From: Craurococcus roseus
GTDB lineage: Bacteria > Pseudomonadota > Alphaproteobacteria > Acetobacterales > Acetobacteraceae
Assembly: GCF_039523795.1 (NCBI RefSeq)
Contig: NZ_BAAAFZ010000060.1
Coordinates: 1-64,000 of the forward strand
DNA: 64,000 nucleotides
Direction of reading: 5' to 3'
A program made the position numbers and the translations under genes. Positions 40,320-48,878 of the stretch are shown piece after piece (within the stretch, counting starts at the first letter, position 1; each line of letters begins with the position of its first letter). A model generated the notes under the pieces. The model did no database searches. It saw only the letters and a list, made by a program, of their open reading frames with translations, and was not told where the DNA came from.

Positions 40320-42209
40320 TCACCCCGCGTGCTCGCGCACGATCCTGAGCACCGCGTCGGCGTAGCGTTCGAGCTTGCCCCGGCCGACGCCGGGCACCAT
40401 CGCCAAGTCCTCGGCGTCCCGCGGCCGCGCCGCGGCGATCGCGTCCAGCGCCGCGTTGTGGAAGATGACGTAGGCCGGCACGCCCTGCTCTTCCGCCGCC
40501 TGCTTGCGCCACGCCCGGAGCGCGTCGAACAAGGGATCGCCGGCCATCGTGGGCTCCGCCCCGCGCCCGCCGGGGGCGCGCTCGCGGGCGCCGGACGACC
40601 GCTTGCCCGACGGCGTCAGCGACTCCTCGCGCAACAGCACCTTGGCCTCGCCGCGCAGGATCGGCCGCGCGGCTTCCGTCGGCACCAGTTCGCCGTGGCT
40701 TTCCACCGCCACGTCCAGCGCTCCGCGCGCCACGAGCTGCCGCGCTACGCCGCGCCACGCGGGGTCAGGCAAGTCCTTGCCGATGCCGAAGGTGGAGAGC
40801 GTGTCGTGGCCGAACTGCGCCACCTTCGCGGTCAGCCGCCCGCACAGCACGTCCAGCACGTGCCCGAGGCCGAAGTGCCCGCCCGAGGGCAAGCGCGTCC
40901 GCAGCACCGTGGAGAGCAGCTTCTGCGCCGCCACCGTGCCGTCGAAGAGCACGGGGGGCGAAACGCACACGTCGCAGGCGCCGCAATTCTCCGGCCCGTC
41001 CTCGCCGAAGCAGCGGAGCAGGATGCGGCGGCGGCAGGTGGCGGCCTCGGCGATGGAGACCATCTTCTCCAGTCGGTCGCGCTCGATGCGCTTCTGCTCC
41101 GCCGGGGCGGGGCTGCTCTCGATGCGGTGCCGGGCGAAGGCGATGTCGCCGGCGCCGTAGAGCAGCAAGGCGCGGGCCGGCGCGCCGTCGCGCCCGGCGC
41201 GGCCGATCTCCTGGTACCAGCTCTCCGGCGAGCGCGGCAGGTCGGTGTGCGCCACCCAGCGCACGTCGGGCCGGTCGATCCCCATGCCGAAGGCGATGGT
41301 GGCCGCCATGATCACCGCGTCGCCGCGGGCGAAGCGGCGGTGCGCGTCGCGCTTGGCCCGGGCGTCCATGCCGGCGTGGAAGCACAGCGCGTCGTGGCCG
41401 TCGGCGCGCAGCCATTCAGCGGTCTGCTCCGTCTTCTTGCGGGTGCCGCAATAGACGATGCCGGCGCCCGAGCCGTCCGACGCGGCGCGGACGAAGGCGC
41501 GGAGCTGCGACCTTTCCTGGTCGCGCGGCGCCGCGGCGATGCCGATGTTCGGCCGGTCGAACCCGCCGCGGAACACCGGGCTGTCCGCCAGCGAGAGCTG
41601 GCGGAGGATGTCGGCGACGGTGCGCGGGTCGGCGGTGGCCGTCAGCGCCAGGCGCGGCGTGCCCGGGAACCGCTCTGCCAGCACGGAAAGGCCGCGGTAC
41701 TCAGGCCGGAAGTGGTGGCCCCACTGGCTGACGCAGTGCGCCTCGTCCACCGCGAAGAGCGCGATCCGCCGCTCCTGGAGCCGAGACAGCGTGCCCTCCA
41801 GGGTCAGGCGCTCGGGCGAGACGTAGAGCAGCTTCACCTCGCCTTCGGCCAGCGCCCGCCGCACCTCCCGCGCCGCGTCCTCGTCGAGGTCGGAATGGAG
41901 CGCGGCGGCGGCGACGCCCTGCTGGCGCATCGCCGCGACCTGGTCCTCCATGAGCGCGATCAGCGGCGAGACCACCACCGCCAAGCCTTCGCGGCACAGT
42001 GCCGGCACCTGGTAGCAGAGCGACTTGCCGCCGCCGGTCGGCATCAGCACGAGGCCGGAGCCGCCGGCGACCACGTGGCGGATGATCTCTTCCTGGCGGC
42101 CGCGGAAGCCCGGGTGGCCGAAGACGCGGTGGAGAACGTCGGCCGGCTCCGGGCCGGCCAGTTCGAACGTCGTGTTGTCGGGCATGTCGCTGGTACCGGC
42201 GCCCACCAT
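40320..42209 (-). CDS. recQ: ATP-dependent DNA helicase RecQ
   Basis: 629 residues. The order is PGFRGRQEEIIRHVVAGG (RecQ motif 0), Walker A MPTGGGKS (56-63), DEAHCVSQWGHHFRPEY, TATADPRT, FGMGIDRPDVRWVAHTDLPR, the arginine-finger region QEIGRAGRDG, a zinc-binding four-Cys set (CRRRILLRCFGEDGPENCGA then CDVC), the RQC winged helix, and a C-terminal HRDC domain (VIFHNAALDAIAAARP). RecQ unwinds recombination intermediates. The start is either Met1 (42209) or Met9 (42185); neither has a clear ribosome site. It lies 31 bp after the lipoprotein gene. Confidence 0.96.
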   Translation of the reverse strand: MVGAGTSDMPDNTTFELAGPEPADVLHRVFGHPGFRGRQEEIIRHVVAGGSGLVLMPTGGGKSLCYQVPALCREGLAVVVSPLIALMEDQVAAMRQQGVAAAALHSDLDEDAAREVRRALAEGEVKLLYVSPERLTLEGTLSRLQERRIALFAVDEAHCVSQWGHHFRPEYRGLSVLAERFPGTPRLALTATADPRTVADILRQLSLADSPVFRGGFDRPNIGIAAAPRDQERSQLRAFVRAASDGSGAGIVYCGTRKKTEQTAEWLRADGHDALCFHAGMDARAKRDAHRRFARGDAVIMAATIAFGMGIDRPDVRWVAHTDLPRSPESWYQEIGRAGRDGAPARALLLYGAGDIAFARHRIESSPAPAEQKRIERDRLEKMVSIAEAATCRRRILLRCFGEDGPENCGACDVCVSPPVLFDGTVAAQKLLSTVLRTRLPSGGHFGLGHVLDVLCGRLTAKVAQFGHDTLSTFGIGKDLPDPAWRGVARQLVARGALDVAVESHGELVPTEAARPILRGEAKVLLREESLTPSGKRSSGARERAPGGRGAEPTMAGDPLFDALRAWRKQAAEEQGVPAYVIFHNAALDAIAAARPRDAEDLAMVPGVGRGKLERYADAVLRIVREHAG

Positions 42210-42240
42210 GCCACGGAACGCGCCGGCCGTCAGCGGGAGT

Positions 42241-42657
42241 CTACCCGCCGACGTGGACCTCCACCCGCCGGGATTCGACCGGCATCATTTCGAACGGCGC
42301 GGGCGGGCGCGGCTGCACGCGGACGCGGTCGCGCGGGACGCCGTTCGCCACCAGCGCGTCGGCGACGTTCTGGGCGCGCGCCTCGGCCAGCGCGCGGCTG
42401 AAGGCCGGGCTGGCGACGCCGTCGGGCGCGGTGAAGCCGCGCACGGCGACCGGGACGCCGGGACGCGCGCGCGCCGCTTCCGCCGCTCGGGCCACGACGG
42501 CGCGGGCTTCCGGCCCCATGGCGGCGCTGTCGTCGGTGAAGAACACCACCGGGAGCGGCCCCGGCCGGGAAGCGTCGGCGCTCCGCCGCGATTGGCACGC
42601 GGCCAAGACGACCGGGGCGAGCAGCAGCGGCGCCCCCAGAATGGATCTCCGGAACAC
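42241..42657 (-). CDS. OmpA-like lipoprotein
   Basis: 138 residues. The signal VFRRSILGAPLLLAPVVLAA ends in a lipobox with acylated Cys21. The mature part VVFFTDDSAAMGPEARAVVA, VRGFTAPDG and RAQNVADALVANGVPRDRV follows the OmpA C-terminal fold, though the peptidoglycan-binding D-x-x-G-x-x-x-x-N set is only partly conserved (the D-x-x-G turn reads TAPDG). The GTG start has GGGGGAAG 6 nt upstream. It lies 38 bp behind the radical SAM gene on the same strand and may share its transcript. Confidence 0.75.
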   Translation of the reverse strand: MFRRSILGAPLLLAPVVLAACQSRRSADASRPGPLPVVFFTDDSAAMGPEARAVVARAAEAARARPGVPVAVRGFTAPDGVASPAFSRALAEARAQNVADALVANGVPRDRVRVQPRPPAPFEMMPVESRRVEVHVGG

Positions 42658-42695
42658 GGTCGTCTTCCCCCTTCGGCTGTGCGACGCGCGAACGC

Positions 42696-43655
42696 TTAGC
42701 GCGAGCAGGCCGCGCCGCCCAGCACGCAAAAGCGGGCGCAGTGCGGGTGGTTGAGCGGCACCGGCCGGGACGCTTCCGCCAAGGTCGCGCCCAATTCGAA
42801 GCGCTCGTCGTAAGGGAGCAGGGTGCAGGCGAGCACCGCCGGCCGTTCCGCGCCCTTGCGCTTCACCACCATGCGGGTGGAGGCGCACATGACGCTGTCG
42901 GGGCTCTTGCCGAGTATGCCCCAGCAGGCCTCGGTGATCTCCGGCACGTCGCGCCCGGCGTCCATCTCCGGGAACAGCATCAACGCCACCGGGTCCGCCG
43001 CGTCGACCGGGACGGCGTTGTCGGCGAAGACGCGGGCGAAGCCTTCGCGCATGGCCGCCTCGCCCTCGCGGCCGAAATCGGCGCGGCCGGCGACGTGGAC
43101 GCGGAAGCCCTCGCGCGCCAGCCATCGGAGGCCGTCCAGCGCCACGGCGAAGCTGCCCTCCTGCCGCTCCAGGTCGTGCAGGTCGGCGTCGTGGTGGTCG
43201 AGGCTCACGCGCAAGGTCAGGCGGTCGGGGCCGAACTCCGCCCGCAACGCCAGCAGGGCCGCGGCGTGGTTGCGCATCGGCCTCATGGCGTTGGTGAGCA
43301 CCAGGGCGCGGTGGCCGCGCCGCAAAACGTCGCGCAGCATGGACGGCAGCTCGCGGTTCAGGAACGGCTCGCCGCCGGTGAAGCCGACCTCCTCCACCGG
43401 CAAGCGGTCGCGCCCGATCTCGTCGAGGTACGCCGCCACCTCCGCCGCGGTCAGGTACGCCAGGGCGTCGTTGCGCGGGCTGCTCTCGATGTAGCAGTTG
43501 CGGCAGGTGATGTTGCAGAGCGTGCCGGTGTTGACCCAGAGCGTGCGCAGCCCGGAGAGCGCCACCGCCGCGCGCTTTTCGCCCTTCGCCGTCACCAGCG
43601 GATCGCGGAACTTGGCCGGGTCGAGGGCCGGCTGGGCGGGCTGGAGGTGCGACAA
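42696..43655 (-). CDS. Radical SAM enzyme with C-terminal Cys-rich region, subfamily not recognised
   Basis: 319 residues. The cluster motif CNITCRNC (C47, C51, C54) sits in LWVNTGTLCNITCRNCYIES. VGFTGGEPFLNREL is the GGEP SAM-binding segment. The C-terminus has ACWGIL, VMCAST, LACTLL and CARFCVLGGAACS, enough cysteines for a SPASM/twitch-like auxiliary cluster. The combination resembles peptide- or small-molecule-modifying radical SAM enzymes, but I cannot place the subfamily. A 55-codon gene lies 100 bp upstream with a strong hairpin between, the arrangement expected for a peptide substrate and its modifying enzyme (inference). Confidence 0.8.
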   Translation of the reverse strand: MSHLQPAQPALDPAKFRDPLVTAKGEKRAAVALSGLRTLWVNTGTLCNITCRNCYIESSPRNDALAYLTAAEVAAYLDEIGRDRLPVEEVGFTGGEPFLNRELPSMLRDVLRRGHRALVLTNAMRPMRNHAAALLALRAEFGPDRLTLRVSLDHHDADLHDLERQEGSFAVALDGLRWLAREGFRVHVAGRADFGREGEAAMREGFARVFADNAVPVDAADPVALMLFPEMDAGRDVPEITEACWGILGKSPDSVMCASTRMVVKRKGAERPAVLACTLLPYDERFELGATLAEASRPVPLNHPHCARFCVLGGAACSR

Positions 43656-43702
43656 GCGGAACGGTCTCCTGCGGCCGGACGGGGCCCGCGCAAGATGTGG
43701 CC

Positions 43703-43737
43703 GGACCGGCGCCCGCGCCAGGGGCGGGCGCCGGTCC
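43703..43737 (-). terminator. Strong hairpin between the small gene and the radical SAM gene
   Basis: Perfect 14-bp stem: GGACCGGCGCCCGC (43703-43716) pairs with GCGGGCGCCGGTCC (43724-43737), 7-nt loop. No U-run follows on the minus strand, so partial termination or RNA protection is more likely than full termination. Confidence 0.55.
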
Positions 43738-43755
43738 CGGCCGTTCGGCCCGGCC

Positions 43756-43923
43756 TCAGACGATGGTGTCGGACAGGGAAAGGTCGCGCACCCCGGTCAA
43801 CTCGATCTCGAGTTCCGGGCGGGTAGGGCCGAGCGGGTCGCCAAAGGTCACGACCGTCCGGTCCGCTTCTTCGTCGTAGGACCACCGCAGATTGAAGTTG
43901 CTACGGTTGTACGTTGACCGCAT
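43756..43923 (-). CDS. 55-residue small protein upstream of radical SAM enzyme
   Basis: ATG at 43923 to TGA at 43756. The peptide begins MRSTYNRSNFNLRWSYDEEA, continues DRTVVTFGDPLGPTRPELEI and ends ELTGVRDLSLSDTIV. It is acidic in the middle, has no Cys and no signal peptide, and alternates polar and beta-branched residues as in short beta strands. The codon third positions are GC-biased like real genes here except in the first 15 codons. GAGGAG lies 14 nt upstream, further than ideal. It may be a substrate or partner of the radical SAM protein (inference). I do not recognise the family. It could also be a free-standing small beta protein. Confidence 0.6.
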   Translation of the reverse strand: MRSTYNRSNFNLRWSYDEEADRTVVTFGDPLGPTRPELEIELTGVRDLSLSDTIV

Positions 43924-44177
43924 AAGACAAATTCGTCTCCTCGCTCCGGAGCCGCGGGCTATGCGGCAGTGGTGAAGCCACGTCAGTTCATGGCGTCACA
44001 TAGTGTCTGAATGCATACTACACGCTATGCTCGAAGACCCTGAACATTCCTTAATTACGTCAAATGGTCGCCCGTGAACGACAAATGTTGTTTCTCTCAC
44101 TTACATGGCGGTTGCTTTGCAGCACCGACCACAGCACGACGTTCCTGCTCTTTCGGCCACCGTAGCCCTCTCCGGTG
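43924..44177. promoter_or_regulatory. AT-richer control region upstream of the small protein/radical SAM genes
   Basis: The part 43985-44125 is visibly richer in A/T than anything else intergenic in the window (for example CATTCCTTAATTACGTCAAA). On the minus strand a TTGACG at 44064-44059 and a TAGTAT further down resemble promoter hexamers, but their spacing is not canonical. A short inverted repeat GCATA-N8-TATGC lies at 44013-44030. No gene is supported; a Cys-rich reading from 44074 is rejected. Confidence 0.4.
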
Positions 44178-45398
44178 CTACAAGGTCAAAGCAGCGGGCA
44201 TCCTGAAGGTGAACCGCGTTTCGCGCTCGTCGGACGACACGGAGATCGCGCCGCCGTGGGCGCGGGCGATCTCGGACGCGATGTAGAGGCCCAGCCCCAG
44301 CCCCGAGTGGGGCCGCCCGTCGGCGCGGCGCGAAAAGGGCTTGAACAGCCGCTCCATGGTGTCGGACGGGATCGGCCCGCCCGGGTTGGCCACCGAAAGC
44401 TCGAAGGAGCCGCCCTCCCCGCTCCGCGCCCGCACGTCGATCGGCCCGTCCGGGGCGCCGTGCGTGAGGGCGTTCGCCAGCAGGTTGGAGAGGAGCTGGC
44501 CGACGCGCTCGCAGTCGCAGAGTACCGGGTGGTCCAGCGCCGCCTCCATCCGGATCGTGCGCTCCGGCCAGACCGCGCGCAATTCCTCGACGACGTGGTC
44601 CAGGCATTCGGCCAGCCGGCGGCCGTCGGCGGCGCGCTCGACCGGCACGCCGCCGCCCAACCGCCCGCGCGCGAAGTCCAGCAGGTTGCCGACCAGCCCG
44701 GCCATCCGGGCGCAGCTCTTCTGGATCGCCGCGATGAGGGAGGACGACCGCTCGTCCAGCGGCTGCCTGGACAGGAGCCTCGCGCCCGCAGCGACGGCGG
44801 CCAGCGGGTTGCGCAGGTCGTGGCCCAGGACGGCGATGAATTGCTCCCGCAACTCGGCCGTCCGGCGCTCGTCGAGCAGGGCGGCCTCGCTGCGTTCCAG
44901 CCTGTCCTGCGCGTCGAGGTGGAAGCCGATGAGCTGGGCGAACAGCTTGAACATCGCTTCCGTTTGCGGGGTCCTCAAGCGGGCCGGCGATGTGTCGAGC
45001 GCGCAGAGCGTGCCGAAGAAGGTCCCGTCCGGGCGTTGGATCGGCACCGAGATGTAGCTCTCGAACCCGTACATCTTCGGCGACGGGTGGTCGCAGAACA
45101 CGGGGTCCTCGGCCGCGTGCTCGATGATGACGGGATCGCCGCTGGCGCGGATCTTCTGGCAGAACGTCGTCTCGATCCGGAGTTCGCCGCCGGGCCCCAA
45201 GCCGAGGCCGAGGCCGTCGCGGACGGCGCAAGCGGTCCAGTCGGCCTCGGTCACGCGCGCGACCGCCGCGAACCGCAGCCCGGTCACCCGGCACACCACG
45301 TCCAGGATCGACGGGACGACGTCGATCCGGCCGACGGCGCGGATGTCCTCGGCGGCCGACCTCGCCGGCGGCGGACTCGTTTGGTTCCCCTTTGACAT
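44178..45398 (-). CDS. GAF-domain sensor histidine kinase
   Basis: 406 residues. A GAF domain (VPSILDVVCRVTGLRFAAVA to FFGTLCALDTSPARLR, about 25-165) is followed by a short coiled segment, a HisKA domain with LGHDLRNPLAAV (His193), and an HATPase with VGQLLSNLLANALTHG (N box) and GLGLGLYIASEIARAHGGAI. No membrane segments, so it is cytoplasmic. CDHPSPKMYGFESYISVPIQ resembles bacteriophytochrome-related and blue-light kinase GAF modules, but no chromophore Cys is evident. No response regulator is adjacent (orphan kinase). It lies 61 bp after the amidase gene. Confidence 0.88.
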   Translation of the reverse strand: MSKGNQTSPPPARSAAEDIRAVGRIDVVPSILDVVCRVTGLRFAAVARVTEADWTACAVRDGLGLGLGPGGELRIETTFCQKIRASGDPVIIEHAAEDPVFCDHPSPKMYGFESYISVPIQRPDGTFFGTLCALDTSPARLRTPQTEAMFKLFAQLIGFHLDAQDRLERSEAALLDERRTAELREQFIAVLGHDLRNPLAAVAAGARLLSRQPLDERSSSLIAAIQKSCARMAGLVGNLLDFARGRLGGGVPVERAADGRRLAECLDHVVEELRAVWPERTIRMEAALDHPVLCDCERVGQLLSNLLANALTHGAPDGPIDVRARSGEGGSFELSVANPGGPIPSDTMERLFKPFSRRADGRPHSGLGLGLYIASEIARAHGGAISVSSDERETRFTFRMPAALTL

Positions 45399-45459
45399 GG
45401 GGACAGGGTAGCCGGAGCCGGCCGGGGCCGTCACCCGCGCCCGCCGCCGGAGCCGTCCC

Positions 45460-46638
45460 TCACGCCAGCGCCTCGGCCAGCGCCAACAAGGCGCGGTCCC
45501 GGCCCGGCGCGGCGGCGAGCGAAAGGCCGATCGGCGCGCCCTCCGCCCGACCGGCCGGCACCGCCACCTCGCACAGCCCGGCGAGGCCGGAGATGGCGGT
45601 GACGCCCATCGTGGCTTCCCGCGCCGCGTTCTGCTCGGCCTGCGTAGCCGACAGGAGCGGCGCCGGGCCGGGCGAGGTCGGGAAGGCGAGCACGGCGCCG
45701 CCGGCCAGCAGCGACCGCAACCGCGCCGCGAACAATCGGCGGAAGGCACGGCCGGCTGCGGCCTTGGCGGGGTCCATGGCGCGCGCCGCGGCGAACCGCT
45801 CGGCGACGCCGGGGCCGAAGGCGGGCTTCTCGGCTTCGATCCAGTCGCCGAGCGTGGCCCAGACCTCCTCGGCGATGGCGCAGCGCGCGTGCTCGTACAA
45901 GGCGGGCAACCCCTCCGGCGTGACCTCCACCGGCACGTGCGGGCCGAGCAACCGCTCCAATGCCCGGAACGCCGGCTCCAGCGCCTCCGCCGCCTCCGGC
46001 CGCGCGTTCGCCCAGGCGGCGGCGGGCCGGAGCAGCGGGCCGAGCGCGCCGGCGCCGCCCTCCGGCAGCAGCACGCCGCCTATCCGGTCGAGCGTGGCCG
46101 CGTCCCGCGCGAACCAGCCGGCGGTGTCGAAGGACGGCGCGAGGCCGCGCGCGCCGGCCAGGCTCACCGCGCCCCAGCTCGGCCGGATGCCGAACACGCC
46201 GCAGTAGCTCGCGGGTATGCGGACGGAGCCGGCGGTGTCGGAGCCGAGCGCGAAATCCACCAGCCCGGCCGCCACCGCCGCCGCCGAGCCGCAGGAGGAG
46301 CCGCCGGGGAAGCGCCCCGGCGCCGCCGGGTTCAGCGGCGTGCCGTGCCAGACGTTCTCGCCGGTGAGGCCGTACGCGAGTTCCACCGTCTTGGCCTTGC
46401 CGCGCAGATGCGCCCCGGCCTGGAGCAGCGCGGACACGCAAGGCGCCGTGCCGCCCGCCGGCGGGTGGGTGCGCGCCCAGTCCGGGTTGCCGTAGGTGGT
46501 CGGGTGGCCGGCCACGTCGAACAGGTCCTTGGCGGCGAAGTCCAGGCCGGCGAGCGGGCCGGAGGCGGCGCCGGGGATGTCGAGGCGCGGACCGGGGACG
46601 AAGGCGCCGACCTCGTCGGCCAAGGTGTCGTCCGCCAT
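45460..46638 (-). CDS. Amidase-signature family amidase
   Basis: 392 residues. The catalytic triad Ser-Ser-Lys is visible as Lys in LDFAAKDLFDVAGHPT, cis-Ser in PGGSSCGSAAAVAAG and nucleophile Ser in LGSDTAGSVRIPAS. These enzymes hydrolyse amides to acids and ammonia. The C-terminal block EVAVPAGRAEGAPIGLSLAA is family-typical. The substrate is not predictable. GGGAGGG precedes the ATG. Confidence 0.9.
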   Translation of the reverse strand: MADDTLADEVGAFVPGPRLDIPGAASGPLAGLDFAAKDLFDVAGHPTTYGNPDWARTHPPAGGTAPCVSALLQAGAHLRGKAKTVELAYGLTGENVWHGTPLNPAAPGRFPGGSSCGSAAAVAAGLVDFALGSDTAGSVRIPASYCGVFGIRPSWGAVSLAGARGLAPSFDTAGWFARDAATLDRIGGVLLPEGGAGALGPLLRPAAAWANARPEAAEALEPAFRALERLLGPHVPVEVTPEGLPALYEHARCAIAEEVWATLGDWIEAEKPAFGPGVAERFAAARAMDPAKAAAGRAFRRLFAARLRSLLAGGAVLAFPTSPGPAPLLSATQAEQNAAREATMGVTAISGLAGLCEVAVPAGRAEGAPIGLSLAAAPGRDRALLALAEALA

Positions 46639-47018
46639 CCGCCGCCCTCCCAAATCGGAAGGGGGCAGGCTGCGGCAGCCCGCCGCGCCGCTCAACCCCG
46701 CGCAGAGACGGCGACGGCCAGCGGCCGTCCTCGCGCTCACCCGCGGGCCGCGCCGCCGACGCGCCACCCGGCGCCCGTGCCCGACAGCACCGCCGCCCGC
46801 GCGGACAGGACGAGGCAGATCGGCACGACGAGGAGCGGGACCATGAGGAACCGCCCGCCTTCCACCGCCGCGGAAGCAGACGGCGGCAGCCCGGGGCGGA
46901 ACGCTGTGCGCCTATCACGCCGATGCGAGTACACCGCGCGGCATGTACCGGCCTACCCTCCACCAGCCGCGCCAGCCAGCCGCCACGGCCGGGGGCGACG
47001 CAGGCAGGAGCGCAGATC
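46639..47018. other. Intergenic region between divergent amidase and M20 genes
   Basis: 380 bp with no convincing gene. A minus-strand reading from 46844 or 46934 would encode a short hydrophobic peptide (VPLLVVPICLVLSA), but it lacks a ribosome site. The two flanking ribosome sites (amidase GGGAGGG, M20 GGCAGGAG) are clear. No promoter hexamers stand out. Confidence 0.4.
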
Positions 47019-48437
47019 ATGCCATTCCCCTCCTTCCGCACCCCGCGCAGGCTGTCCGCTGACCCCGTCGCCCCGGCGGCCCTTCCGAGGCGCGGCCTGC
47101 TCGCCGGCGCCTGCGCCTGCTGCGCGGCGGGGCTGCTGCCGGCCGCCGGCGCCCTCGGCCAAGCGCCCGCCAACGTGCCCGCCGCGCCCGCGCGCGCGCT
47201 GCACGCGAAACTGGACGAGGCGGCGCGCGCGGTCGAAGCGCGGATGATCGAGTGGCGCCGCGACATCCACCAGCACCCGGAGCTCGGCAACCAGGAGGTC
47301 CGCACCGCCGGGATCGTCGCGGCGCACCTCAAGCGCCTGGGCTACGAGGTGCACGAGGGCGTCGCCGTGACCGGCGTCGTAGCGACGCTGCGCGGCGGCG
47401 CGGGCGACGGCCCGGTGGTCGCGCTGCGCGCCGACATGGACGCGCTGCCGGTGACGGAGGAGGTGGACCTGCCCTTCGCCTCCAAGGCCCGGACGCAGTG
47501 GGCCGGCGAGGAGGTGGGCGTGATGCACGCCTGCGGCCACGACTGCCACGTCGCCATCCTGATGGCCGCGGCGGAGGTGCTGGCGGCCCACCGCGCCGAG
47601 TTGCGCGGCGCGGTCAAGCTCCTGTTCCAACCGGCCGAGGAGGGCCTCCCCGGCGGCGAGATCGGCGGCGCCCGCCGGATGCTGGACGAGGGCGCCTTCG
47701 AGGACCCGAAGCCGGACGCCGTGTTCGGCCTGCACGTGACCAACAACTGGAACGCCGGGACCATCGGCTACCGCGCGGGTCCGACGATGGCCAGCTCGGA
47801 CGGCTTCCACATAACCGTGCAGGGGCGGCAGACGCACGGCGCGCGGCCCTGGGACGGGGTGGACCCGATCGTGATCGGGGCGCAGATCGTCTCCGCCCTG
47901 CAAACGATCCAGAGCCGCCAGGTGGACGCCGGCGACGCGTCCGTGCTGACGGTGGGCGTCTTCCGCGGCGGCAACCGCGGCAACATCATCCCCGACCGCG
48001 CGACGATGGAAGGCACGCTGCGCACCTTCGACGAGAAGCGCCGCGAGTTCATGATGCGGCGGGTGAAGGAGGTCGCCGAAGGCGTCGCCAAGGCCATGGA
48101 CGGCAGCGCCGAGGTGGTGTGGGGCCAGAGCGGATACGCCACGACGGTCAACGACCCCGCCCTGACCGAGCGCATGGCGCCGAGCCTGGCGCGCGTCACG
48201 GGCACGGACCGCCTCCGCCTGACTCCGCGCGCGACGGGGGCCGAGGACTTCTCCTTCCTGGCCCAGCGCGCGCCCGGCCTCTTCTTCTTCGTCGGCGTCA
48301 CCCCGCAGGGCGTGGACCCGCGCACGACGCCCACCAACCACTCGCCGCGCTTCCGCGTGGACGAGTCCGGCCTGCTGCCCGGCCTGCGCGCCATGCTGCA
48401 CCTGGCCGCCGACTACACCGGCAGCGGAACCGCCTGA
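47019..48437 (+). CDS. M20-family amidohydrolase (aminoacylase/carboxypeptidase type), exported
   Basis: 472 residues. The N-terminus PRRGLLAGACACCAAGLLPA looks like a Tat signal. WRRDIHQHPELGNQEVRTAG, ALRADMDALPVTEE, MHACGHDCHVAILMAAAEVL and QPAEEGLPGG are the M20D metal-binding and catalytic blocks; RATGAEDFSFLAQRAPG holds the C-terminal ligand. It removes acyl or amide groups from amino acids or peptides. It may act with the divergent amidase on amide compounds in the periplasm (inference). GGAG lies 8 nt before the ATG. Confidence 0.92.
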   Translation: MPFPSFRTPRRLSADPVAPAALPRRGLLAGACACCAAGLLPAAGALGQAPANVPAAPARALHAKLDEAARAVEARMIEWRRDIHQHPELGNQEVRTAGIVAAHLKRLGYEVHEGVAVTGVVATLRGGAGDGPVVALRADMDALPVTEEVDLPFASKARTQWAGEEVGVMHACGHDCHVAILMAAAEVLAAHRAELRGAVKLLFQPAEEGLPGGEIGGARRMLDEGAFEDPKPDAVFGLHVTNNWNAGTIGYRAGPTMASSDGFHITVQGRQTHGARPWDGVDPIVIGAQIVSALQTIQSRQVDAGDASVLTVGVFRGGNRGNIIPDRATMEGTLRTFDEKRREFMMRRVKEVAEGVAKAMDGSAEVVWGQSGYATTVNDPALTERMAPSLARVTGTDRLRLTPRATGAEDFSFLAQRAPGLFFFVGVTPQGVDPRTTPTNHSPRFRVDESGLLPGLRAMLHLAADYTGSGTA

Positions 48438-48440
48438 GCG

Positions 48441-48478
48441 CGCGTCGGCTCGCGCCCCGCACGGCGCCCGCCGACGCG
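48441..48478. terminator. Possible bidirectional terminator between convergent genes
   Basis: 9-bp inverted repeat CGCGTCGGC (48441-48449) / GCCGACGCG (48470-48478) with a 20-nt loop, between the M20 stop and the ABM stop. Only two T residues follow, so this is weak. Confidence 0.35.
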
Positions 48479-48479
48479 T

Positions 48480-48803
48480 TCAGGCGCGGGCCGGAGTCAC
48501 GGTCTGGATGGCCTCGAAGCCCTCGAACTCGGGGTGCCCGAGATACAGCGGCCTGCTCCCGCCCGCGCGCTGGTGCGCCATGCGGAACGCCTCGGAGCGG
48601 GTCCACGCCTCGAAGTCGGCCCGGCTCCGCCAGATGGTGTGCGAAGCGTAGAGCACGTGGTCGTCGCGCTCCGGTCCGCGCAGCAGGTGGAACTCGACGA
48701 AGCCGGGCACCGCGCGGAGGTGGGTGTCGCGCGAGGTCCAGACCTCCTCGAACTCCCCTTCCGCGCCAGGCGCGACCTTGAAGCGGTTCATGGCAACGAA
48801 CAT
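48480..48803 (-). CDS. Antibiotic biosynthesis monooxygenase (ABM/IsdG-like) protein
   Basis: 107 residues of a single ferredoxin-like ABM fold: MFVAMNRFKVAPGAEGEFEE, GFVEFHLLRGPERDDHVLYA and SHTIWRSRADFEAWTRSEAF. This sub-branch includes heme-degrading HmoA/IsdG-type enzymes as well as quinone monooxygenases. The N and W of the IsdG heme site are present (Asn in AMNRF, Trp in TIWRS), so heme degradation is possible but not proven. GGGAGGA is 10 nt upstream of the chosen ATG. Confidence 0.8.
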   Translation of the reverse strand: MFVAMNRFKVAPGAEGEFEEVWTSRDTHLRAVPGFVEFHLLRGPERDDHVLYASHTIWRSRADFEAWTRSEAFRMAHQRAGGSRPLYLGHPEFEGFEAIQTVTPARA

Positions 48804-48878
48804 CGCGGTCCCATCCTCCCATCGGGTCTCACGGCCCAAGCGCCCGGCCAGGGCCTTTGTTTCATCGGGCCGCCCCCG

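Noticed and set aside
44074..44286. Cys-rich 70-codon plus-strand frame in the AT-richer gap
   Set aside because: Most of it is antisense to the end of the histidine kinase gene, it has no ribosome site, and the second half is plain shadow sequence.
46737..46934. Minus-strand short hydrophobic peptide between amidase and M20 genes
   Set aside because: It has one membrane-like stretch but no ribosome site at either possible start and no conserved neighbour; too weak to annotate as a gene.
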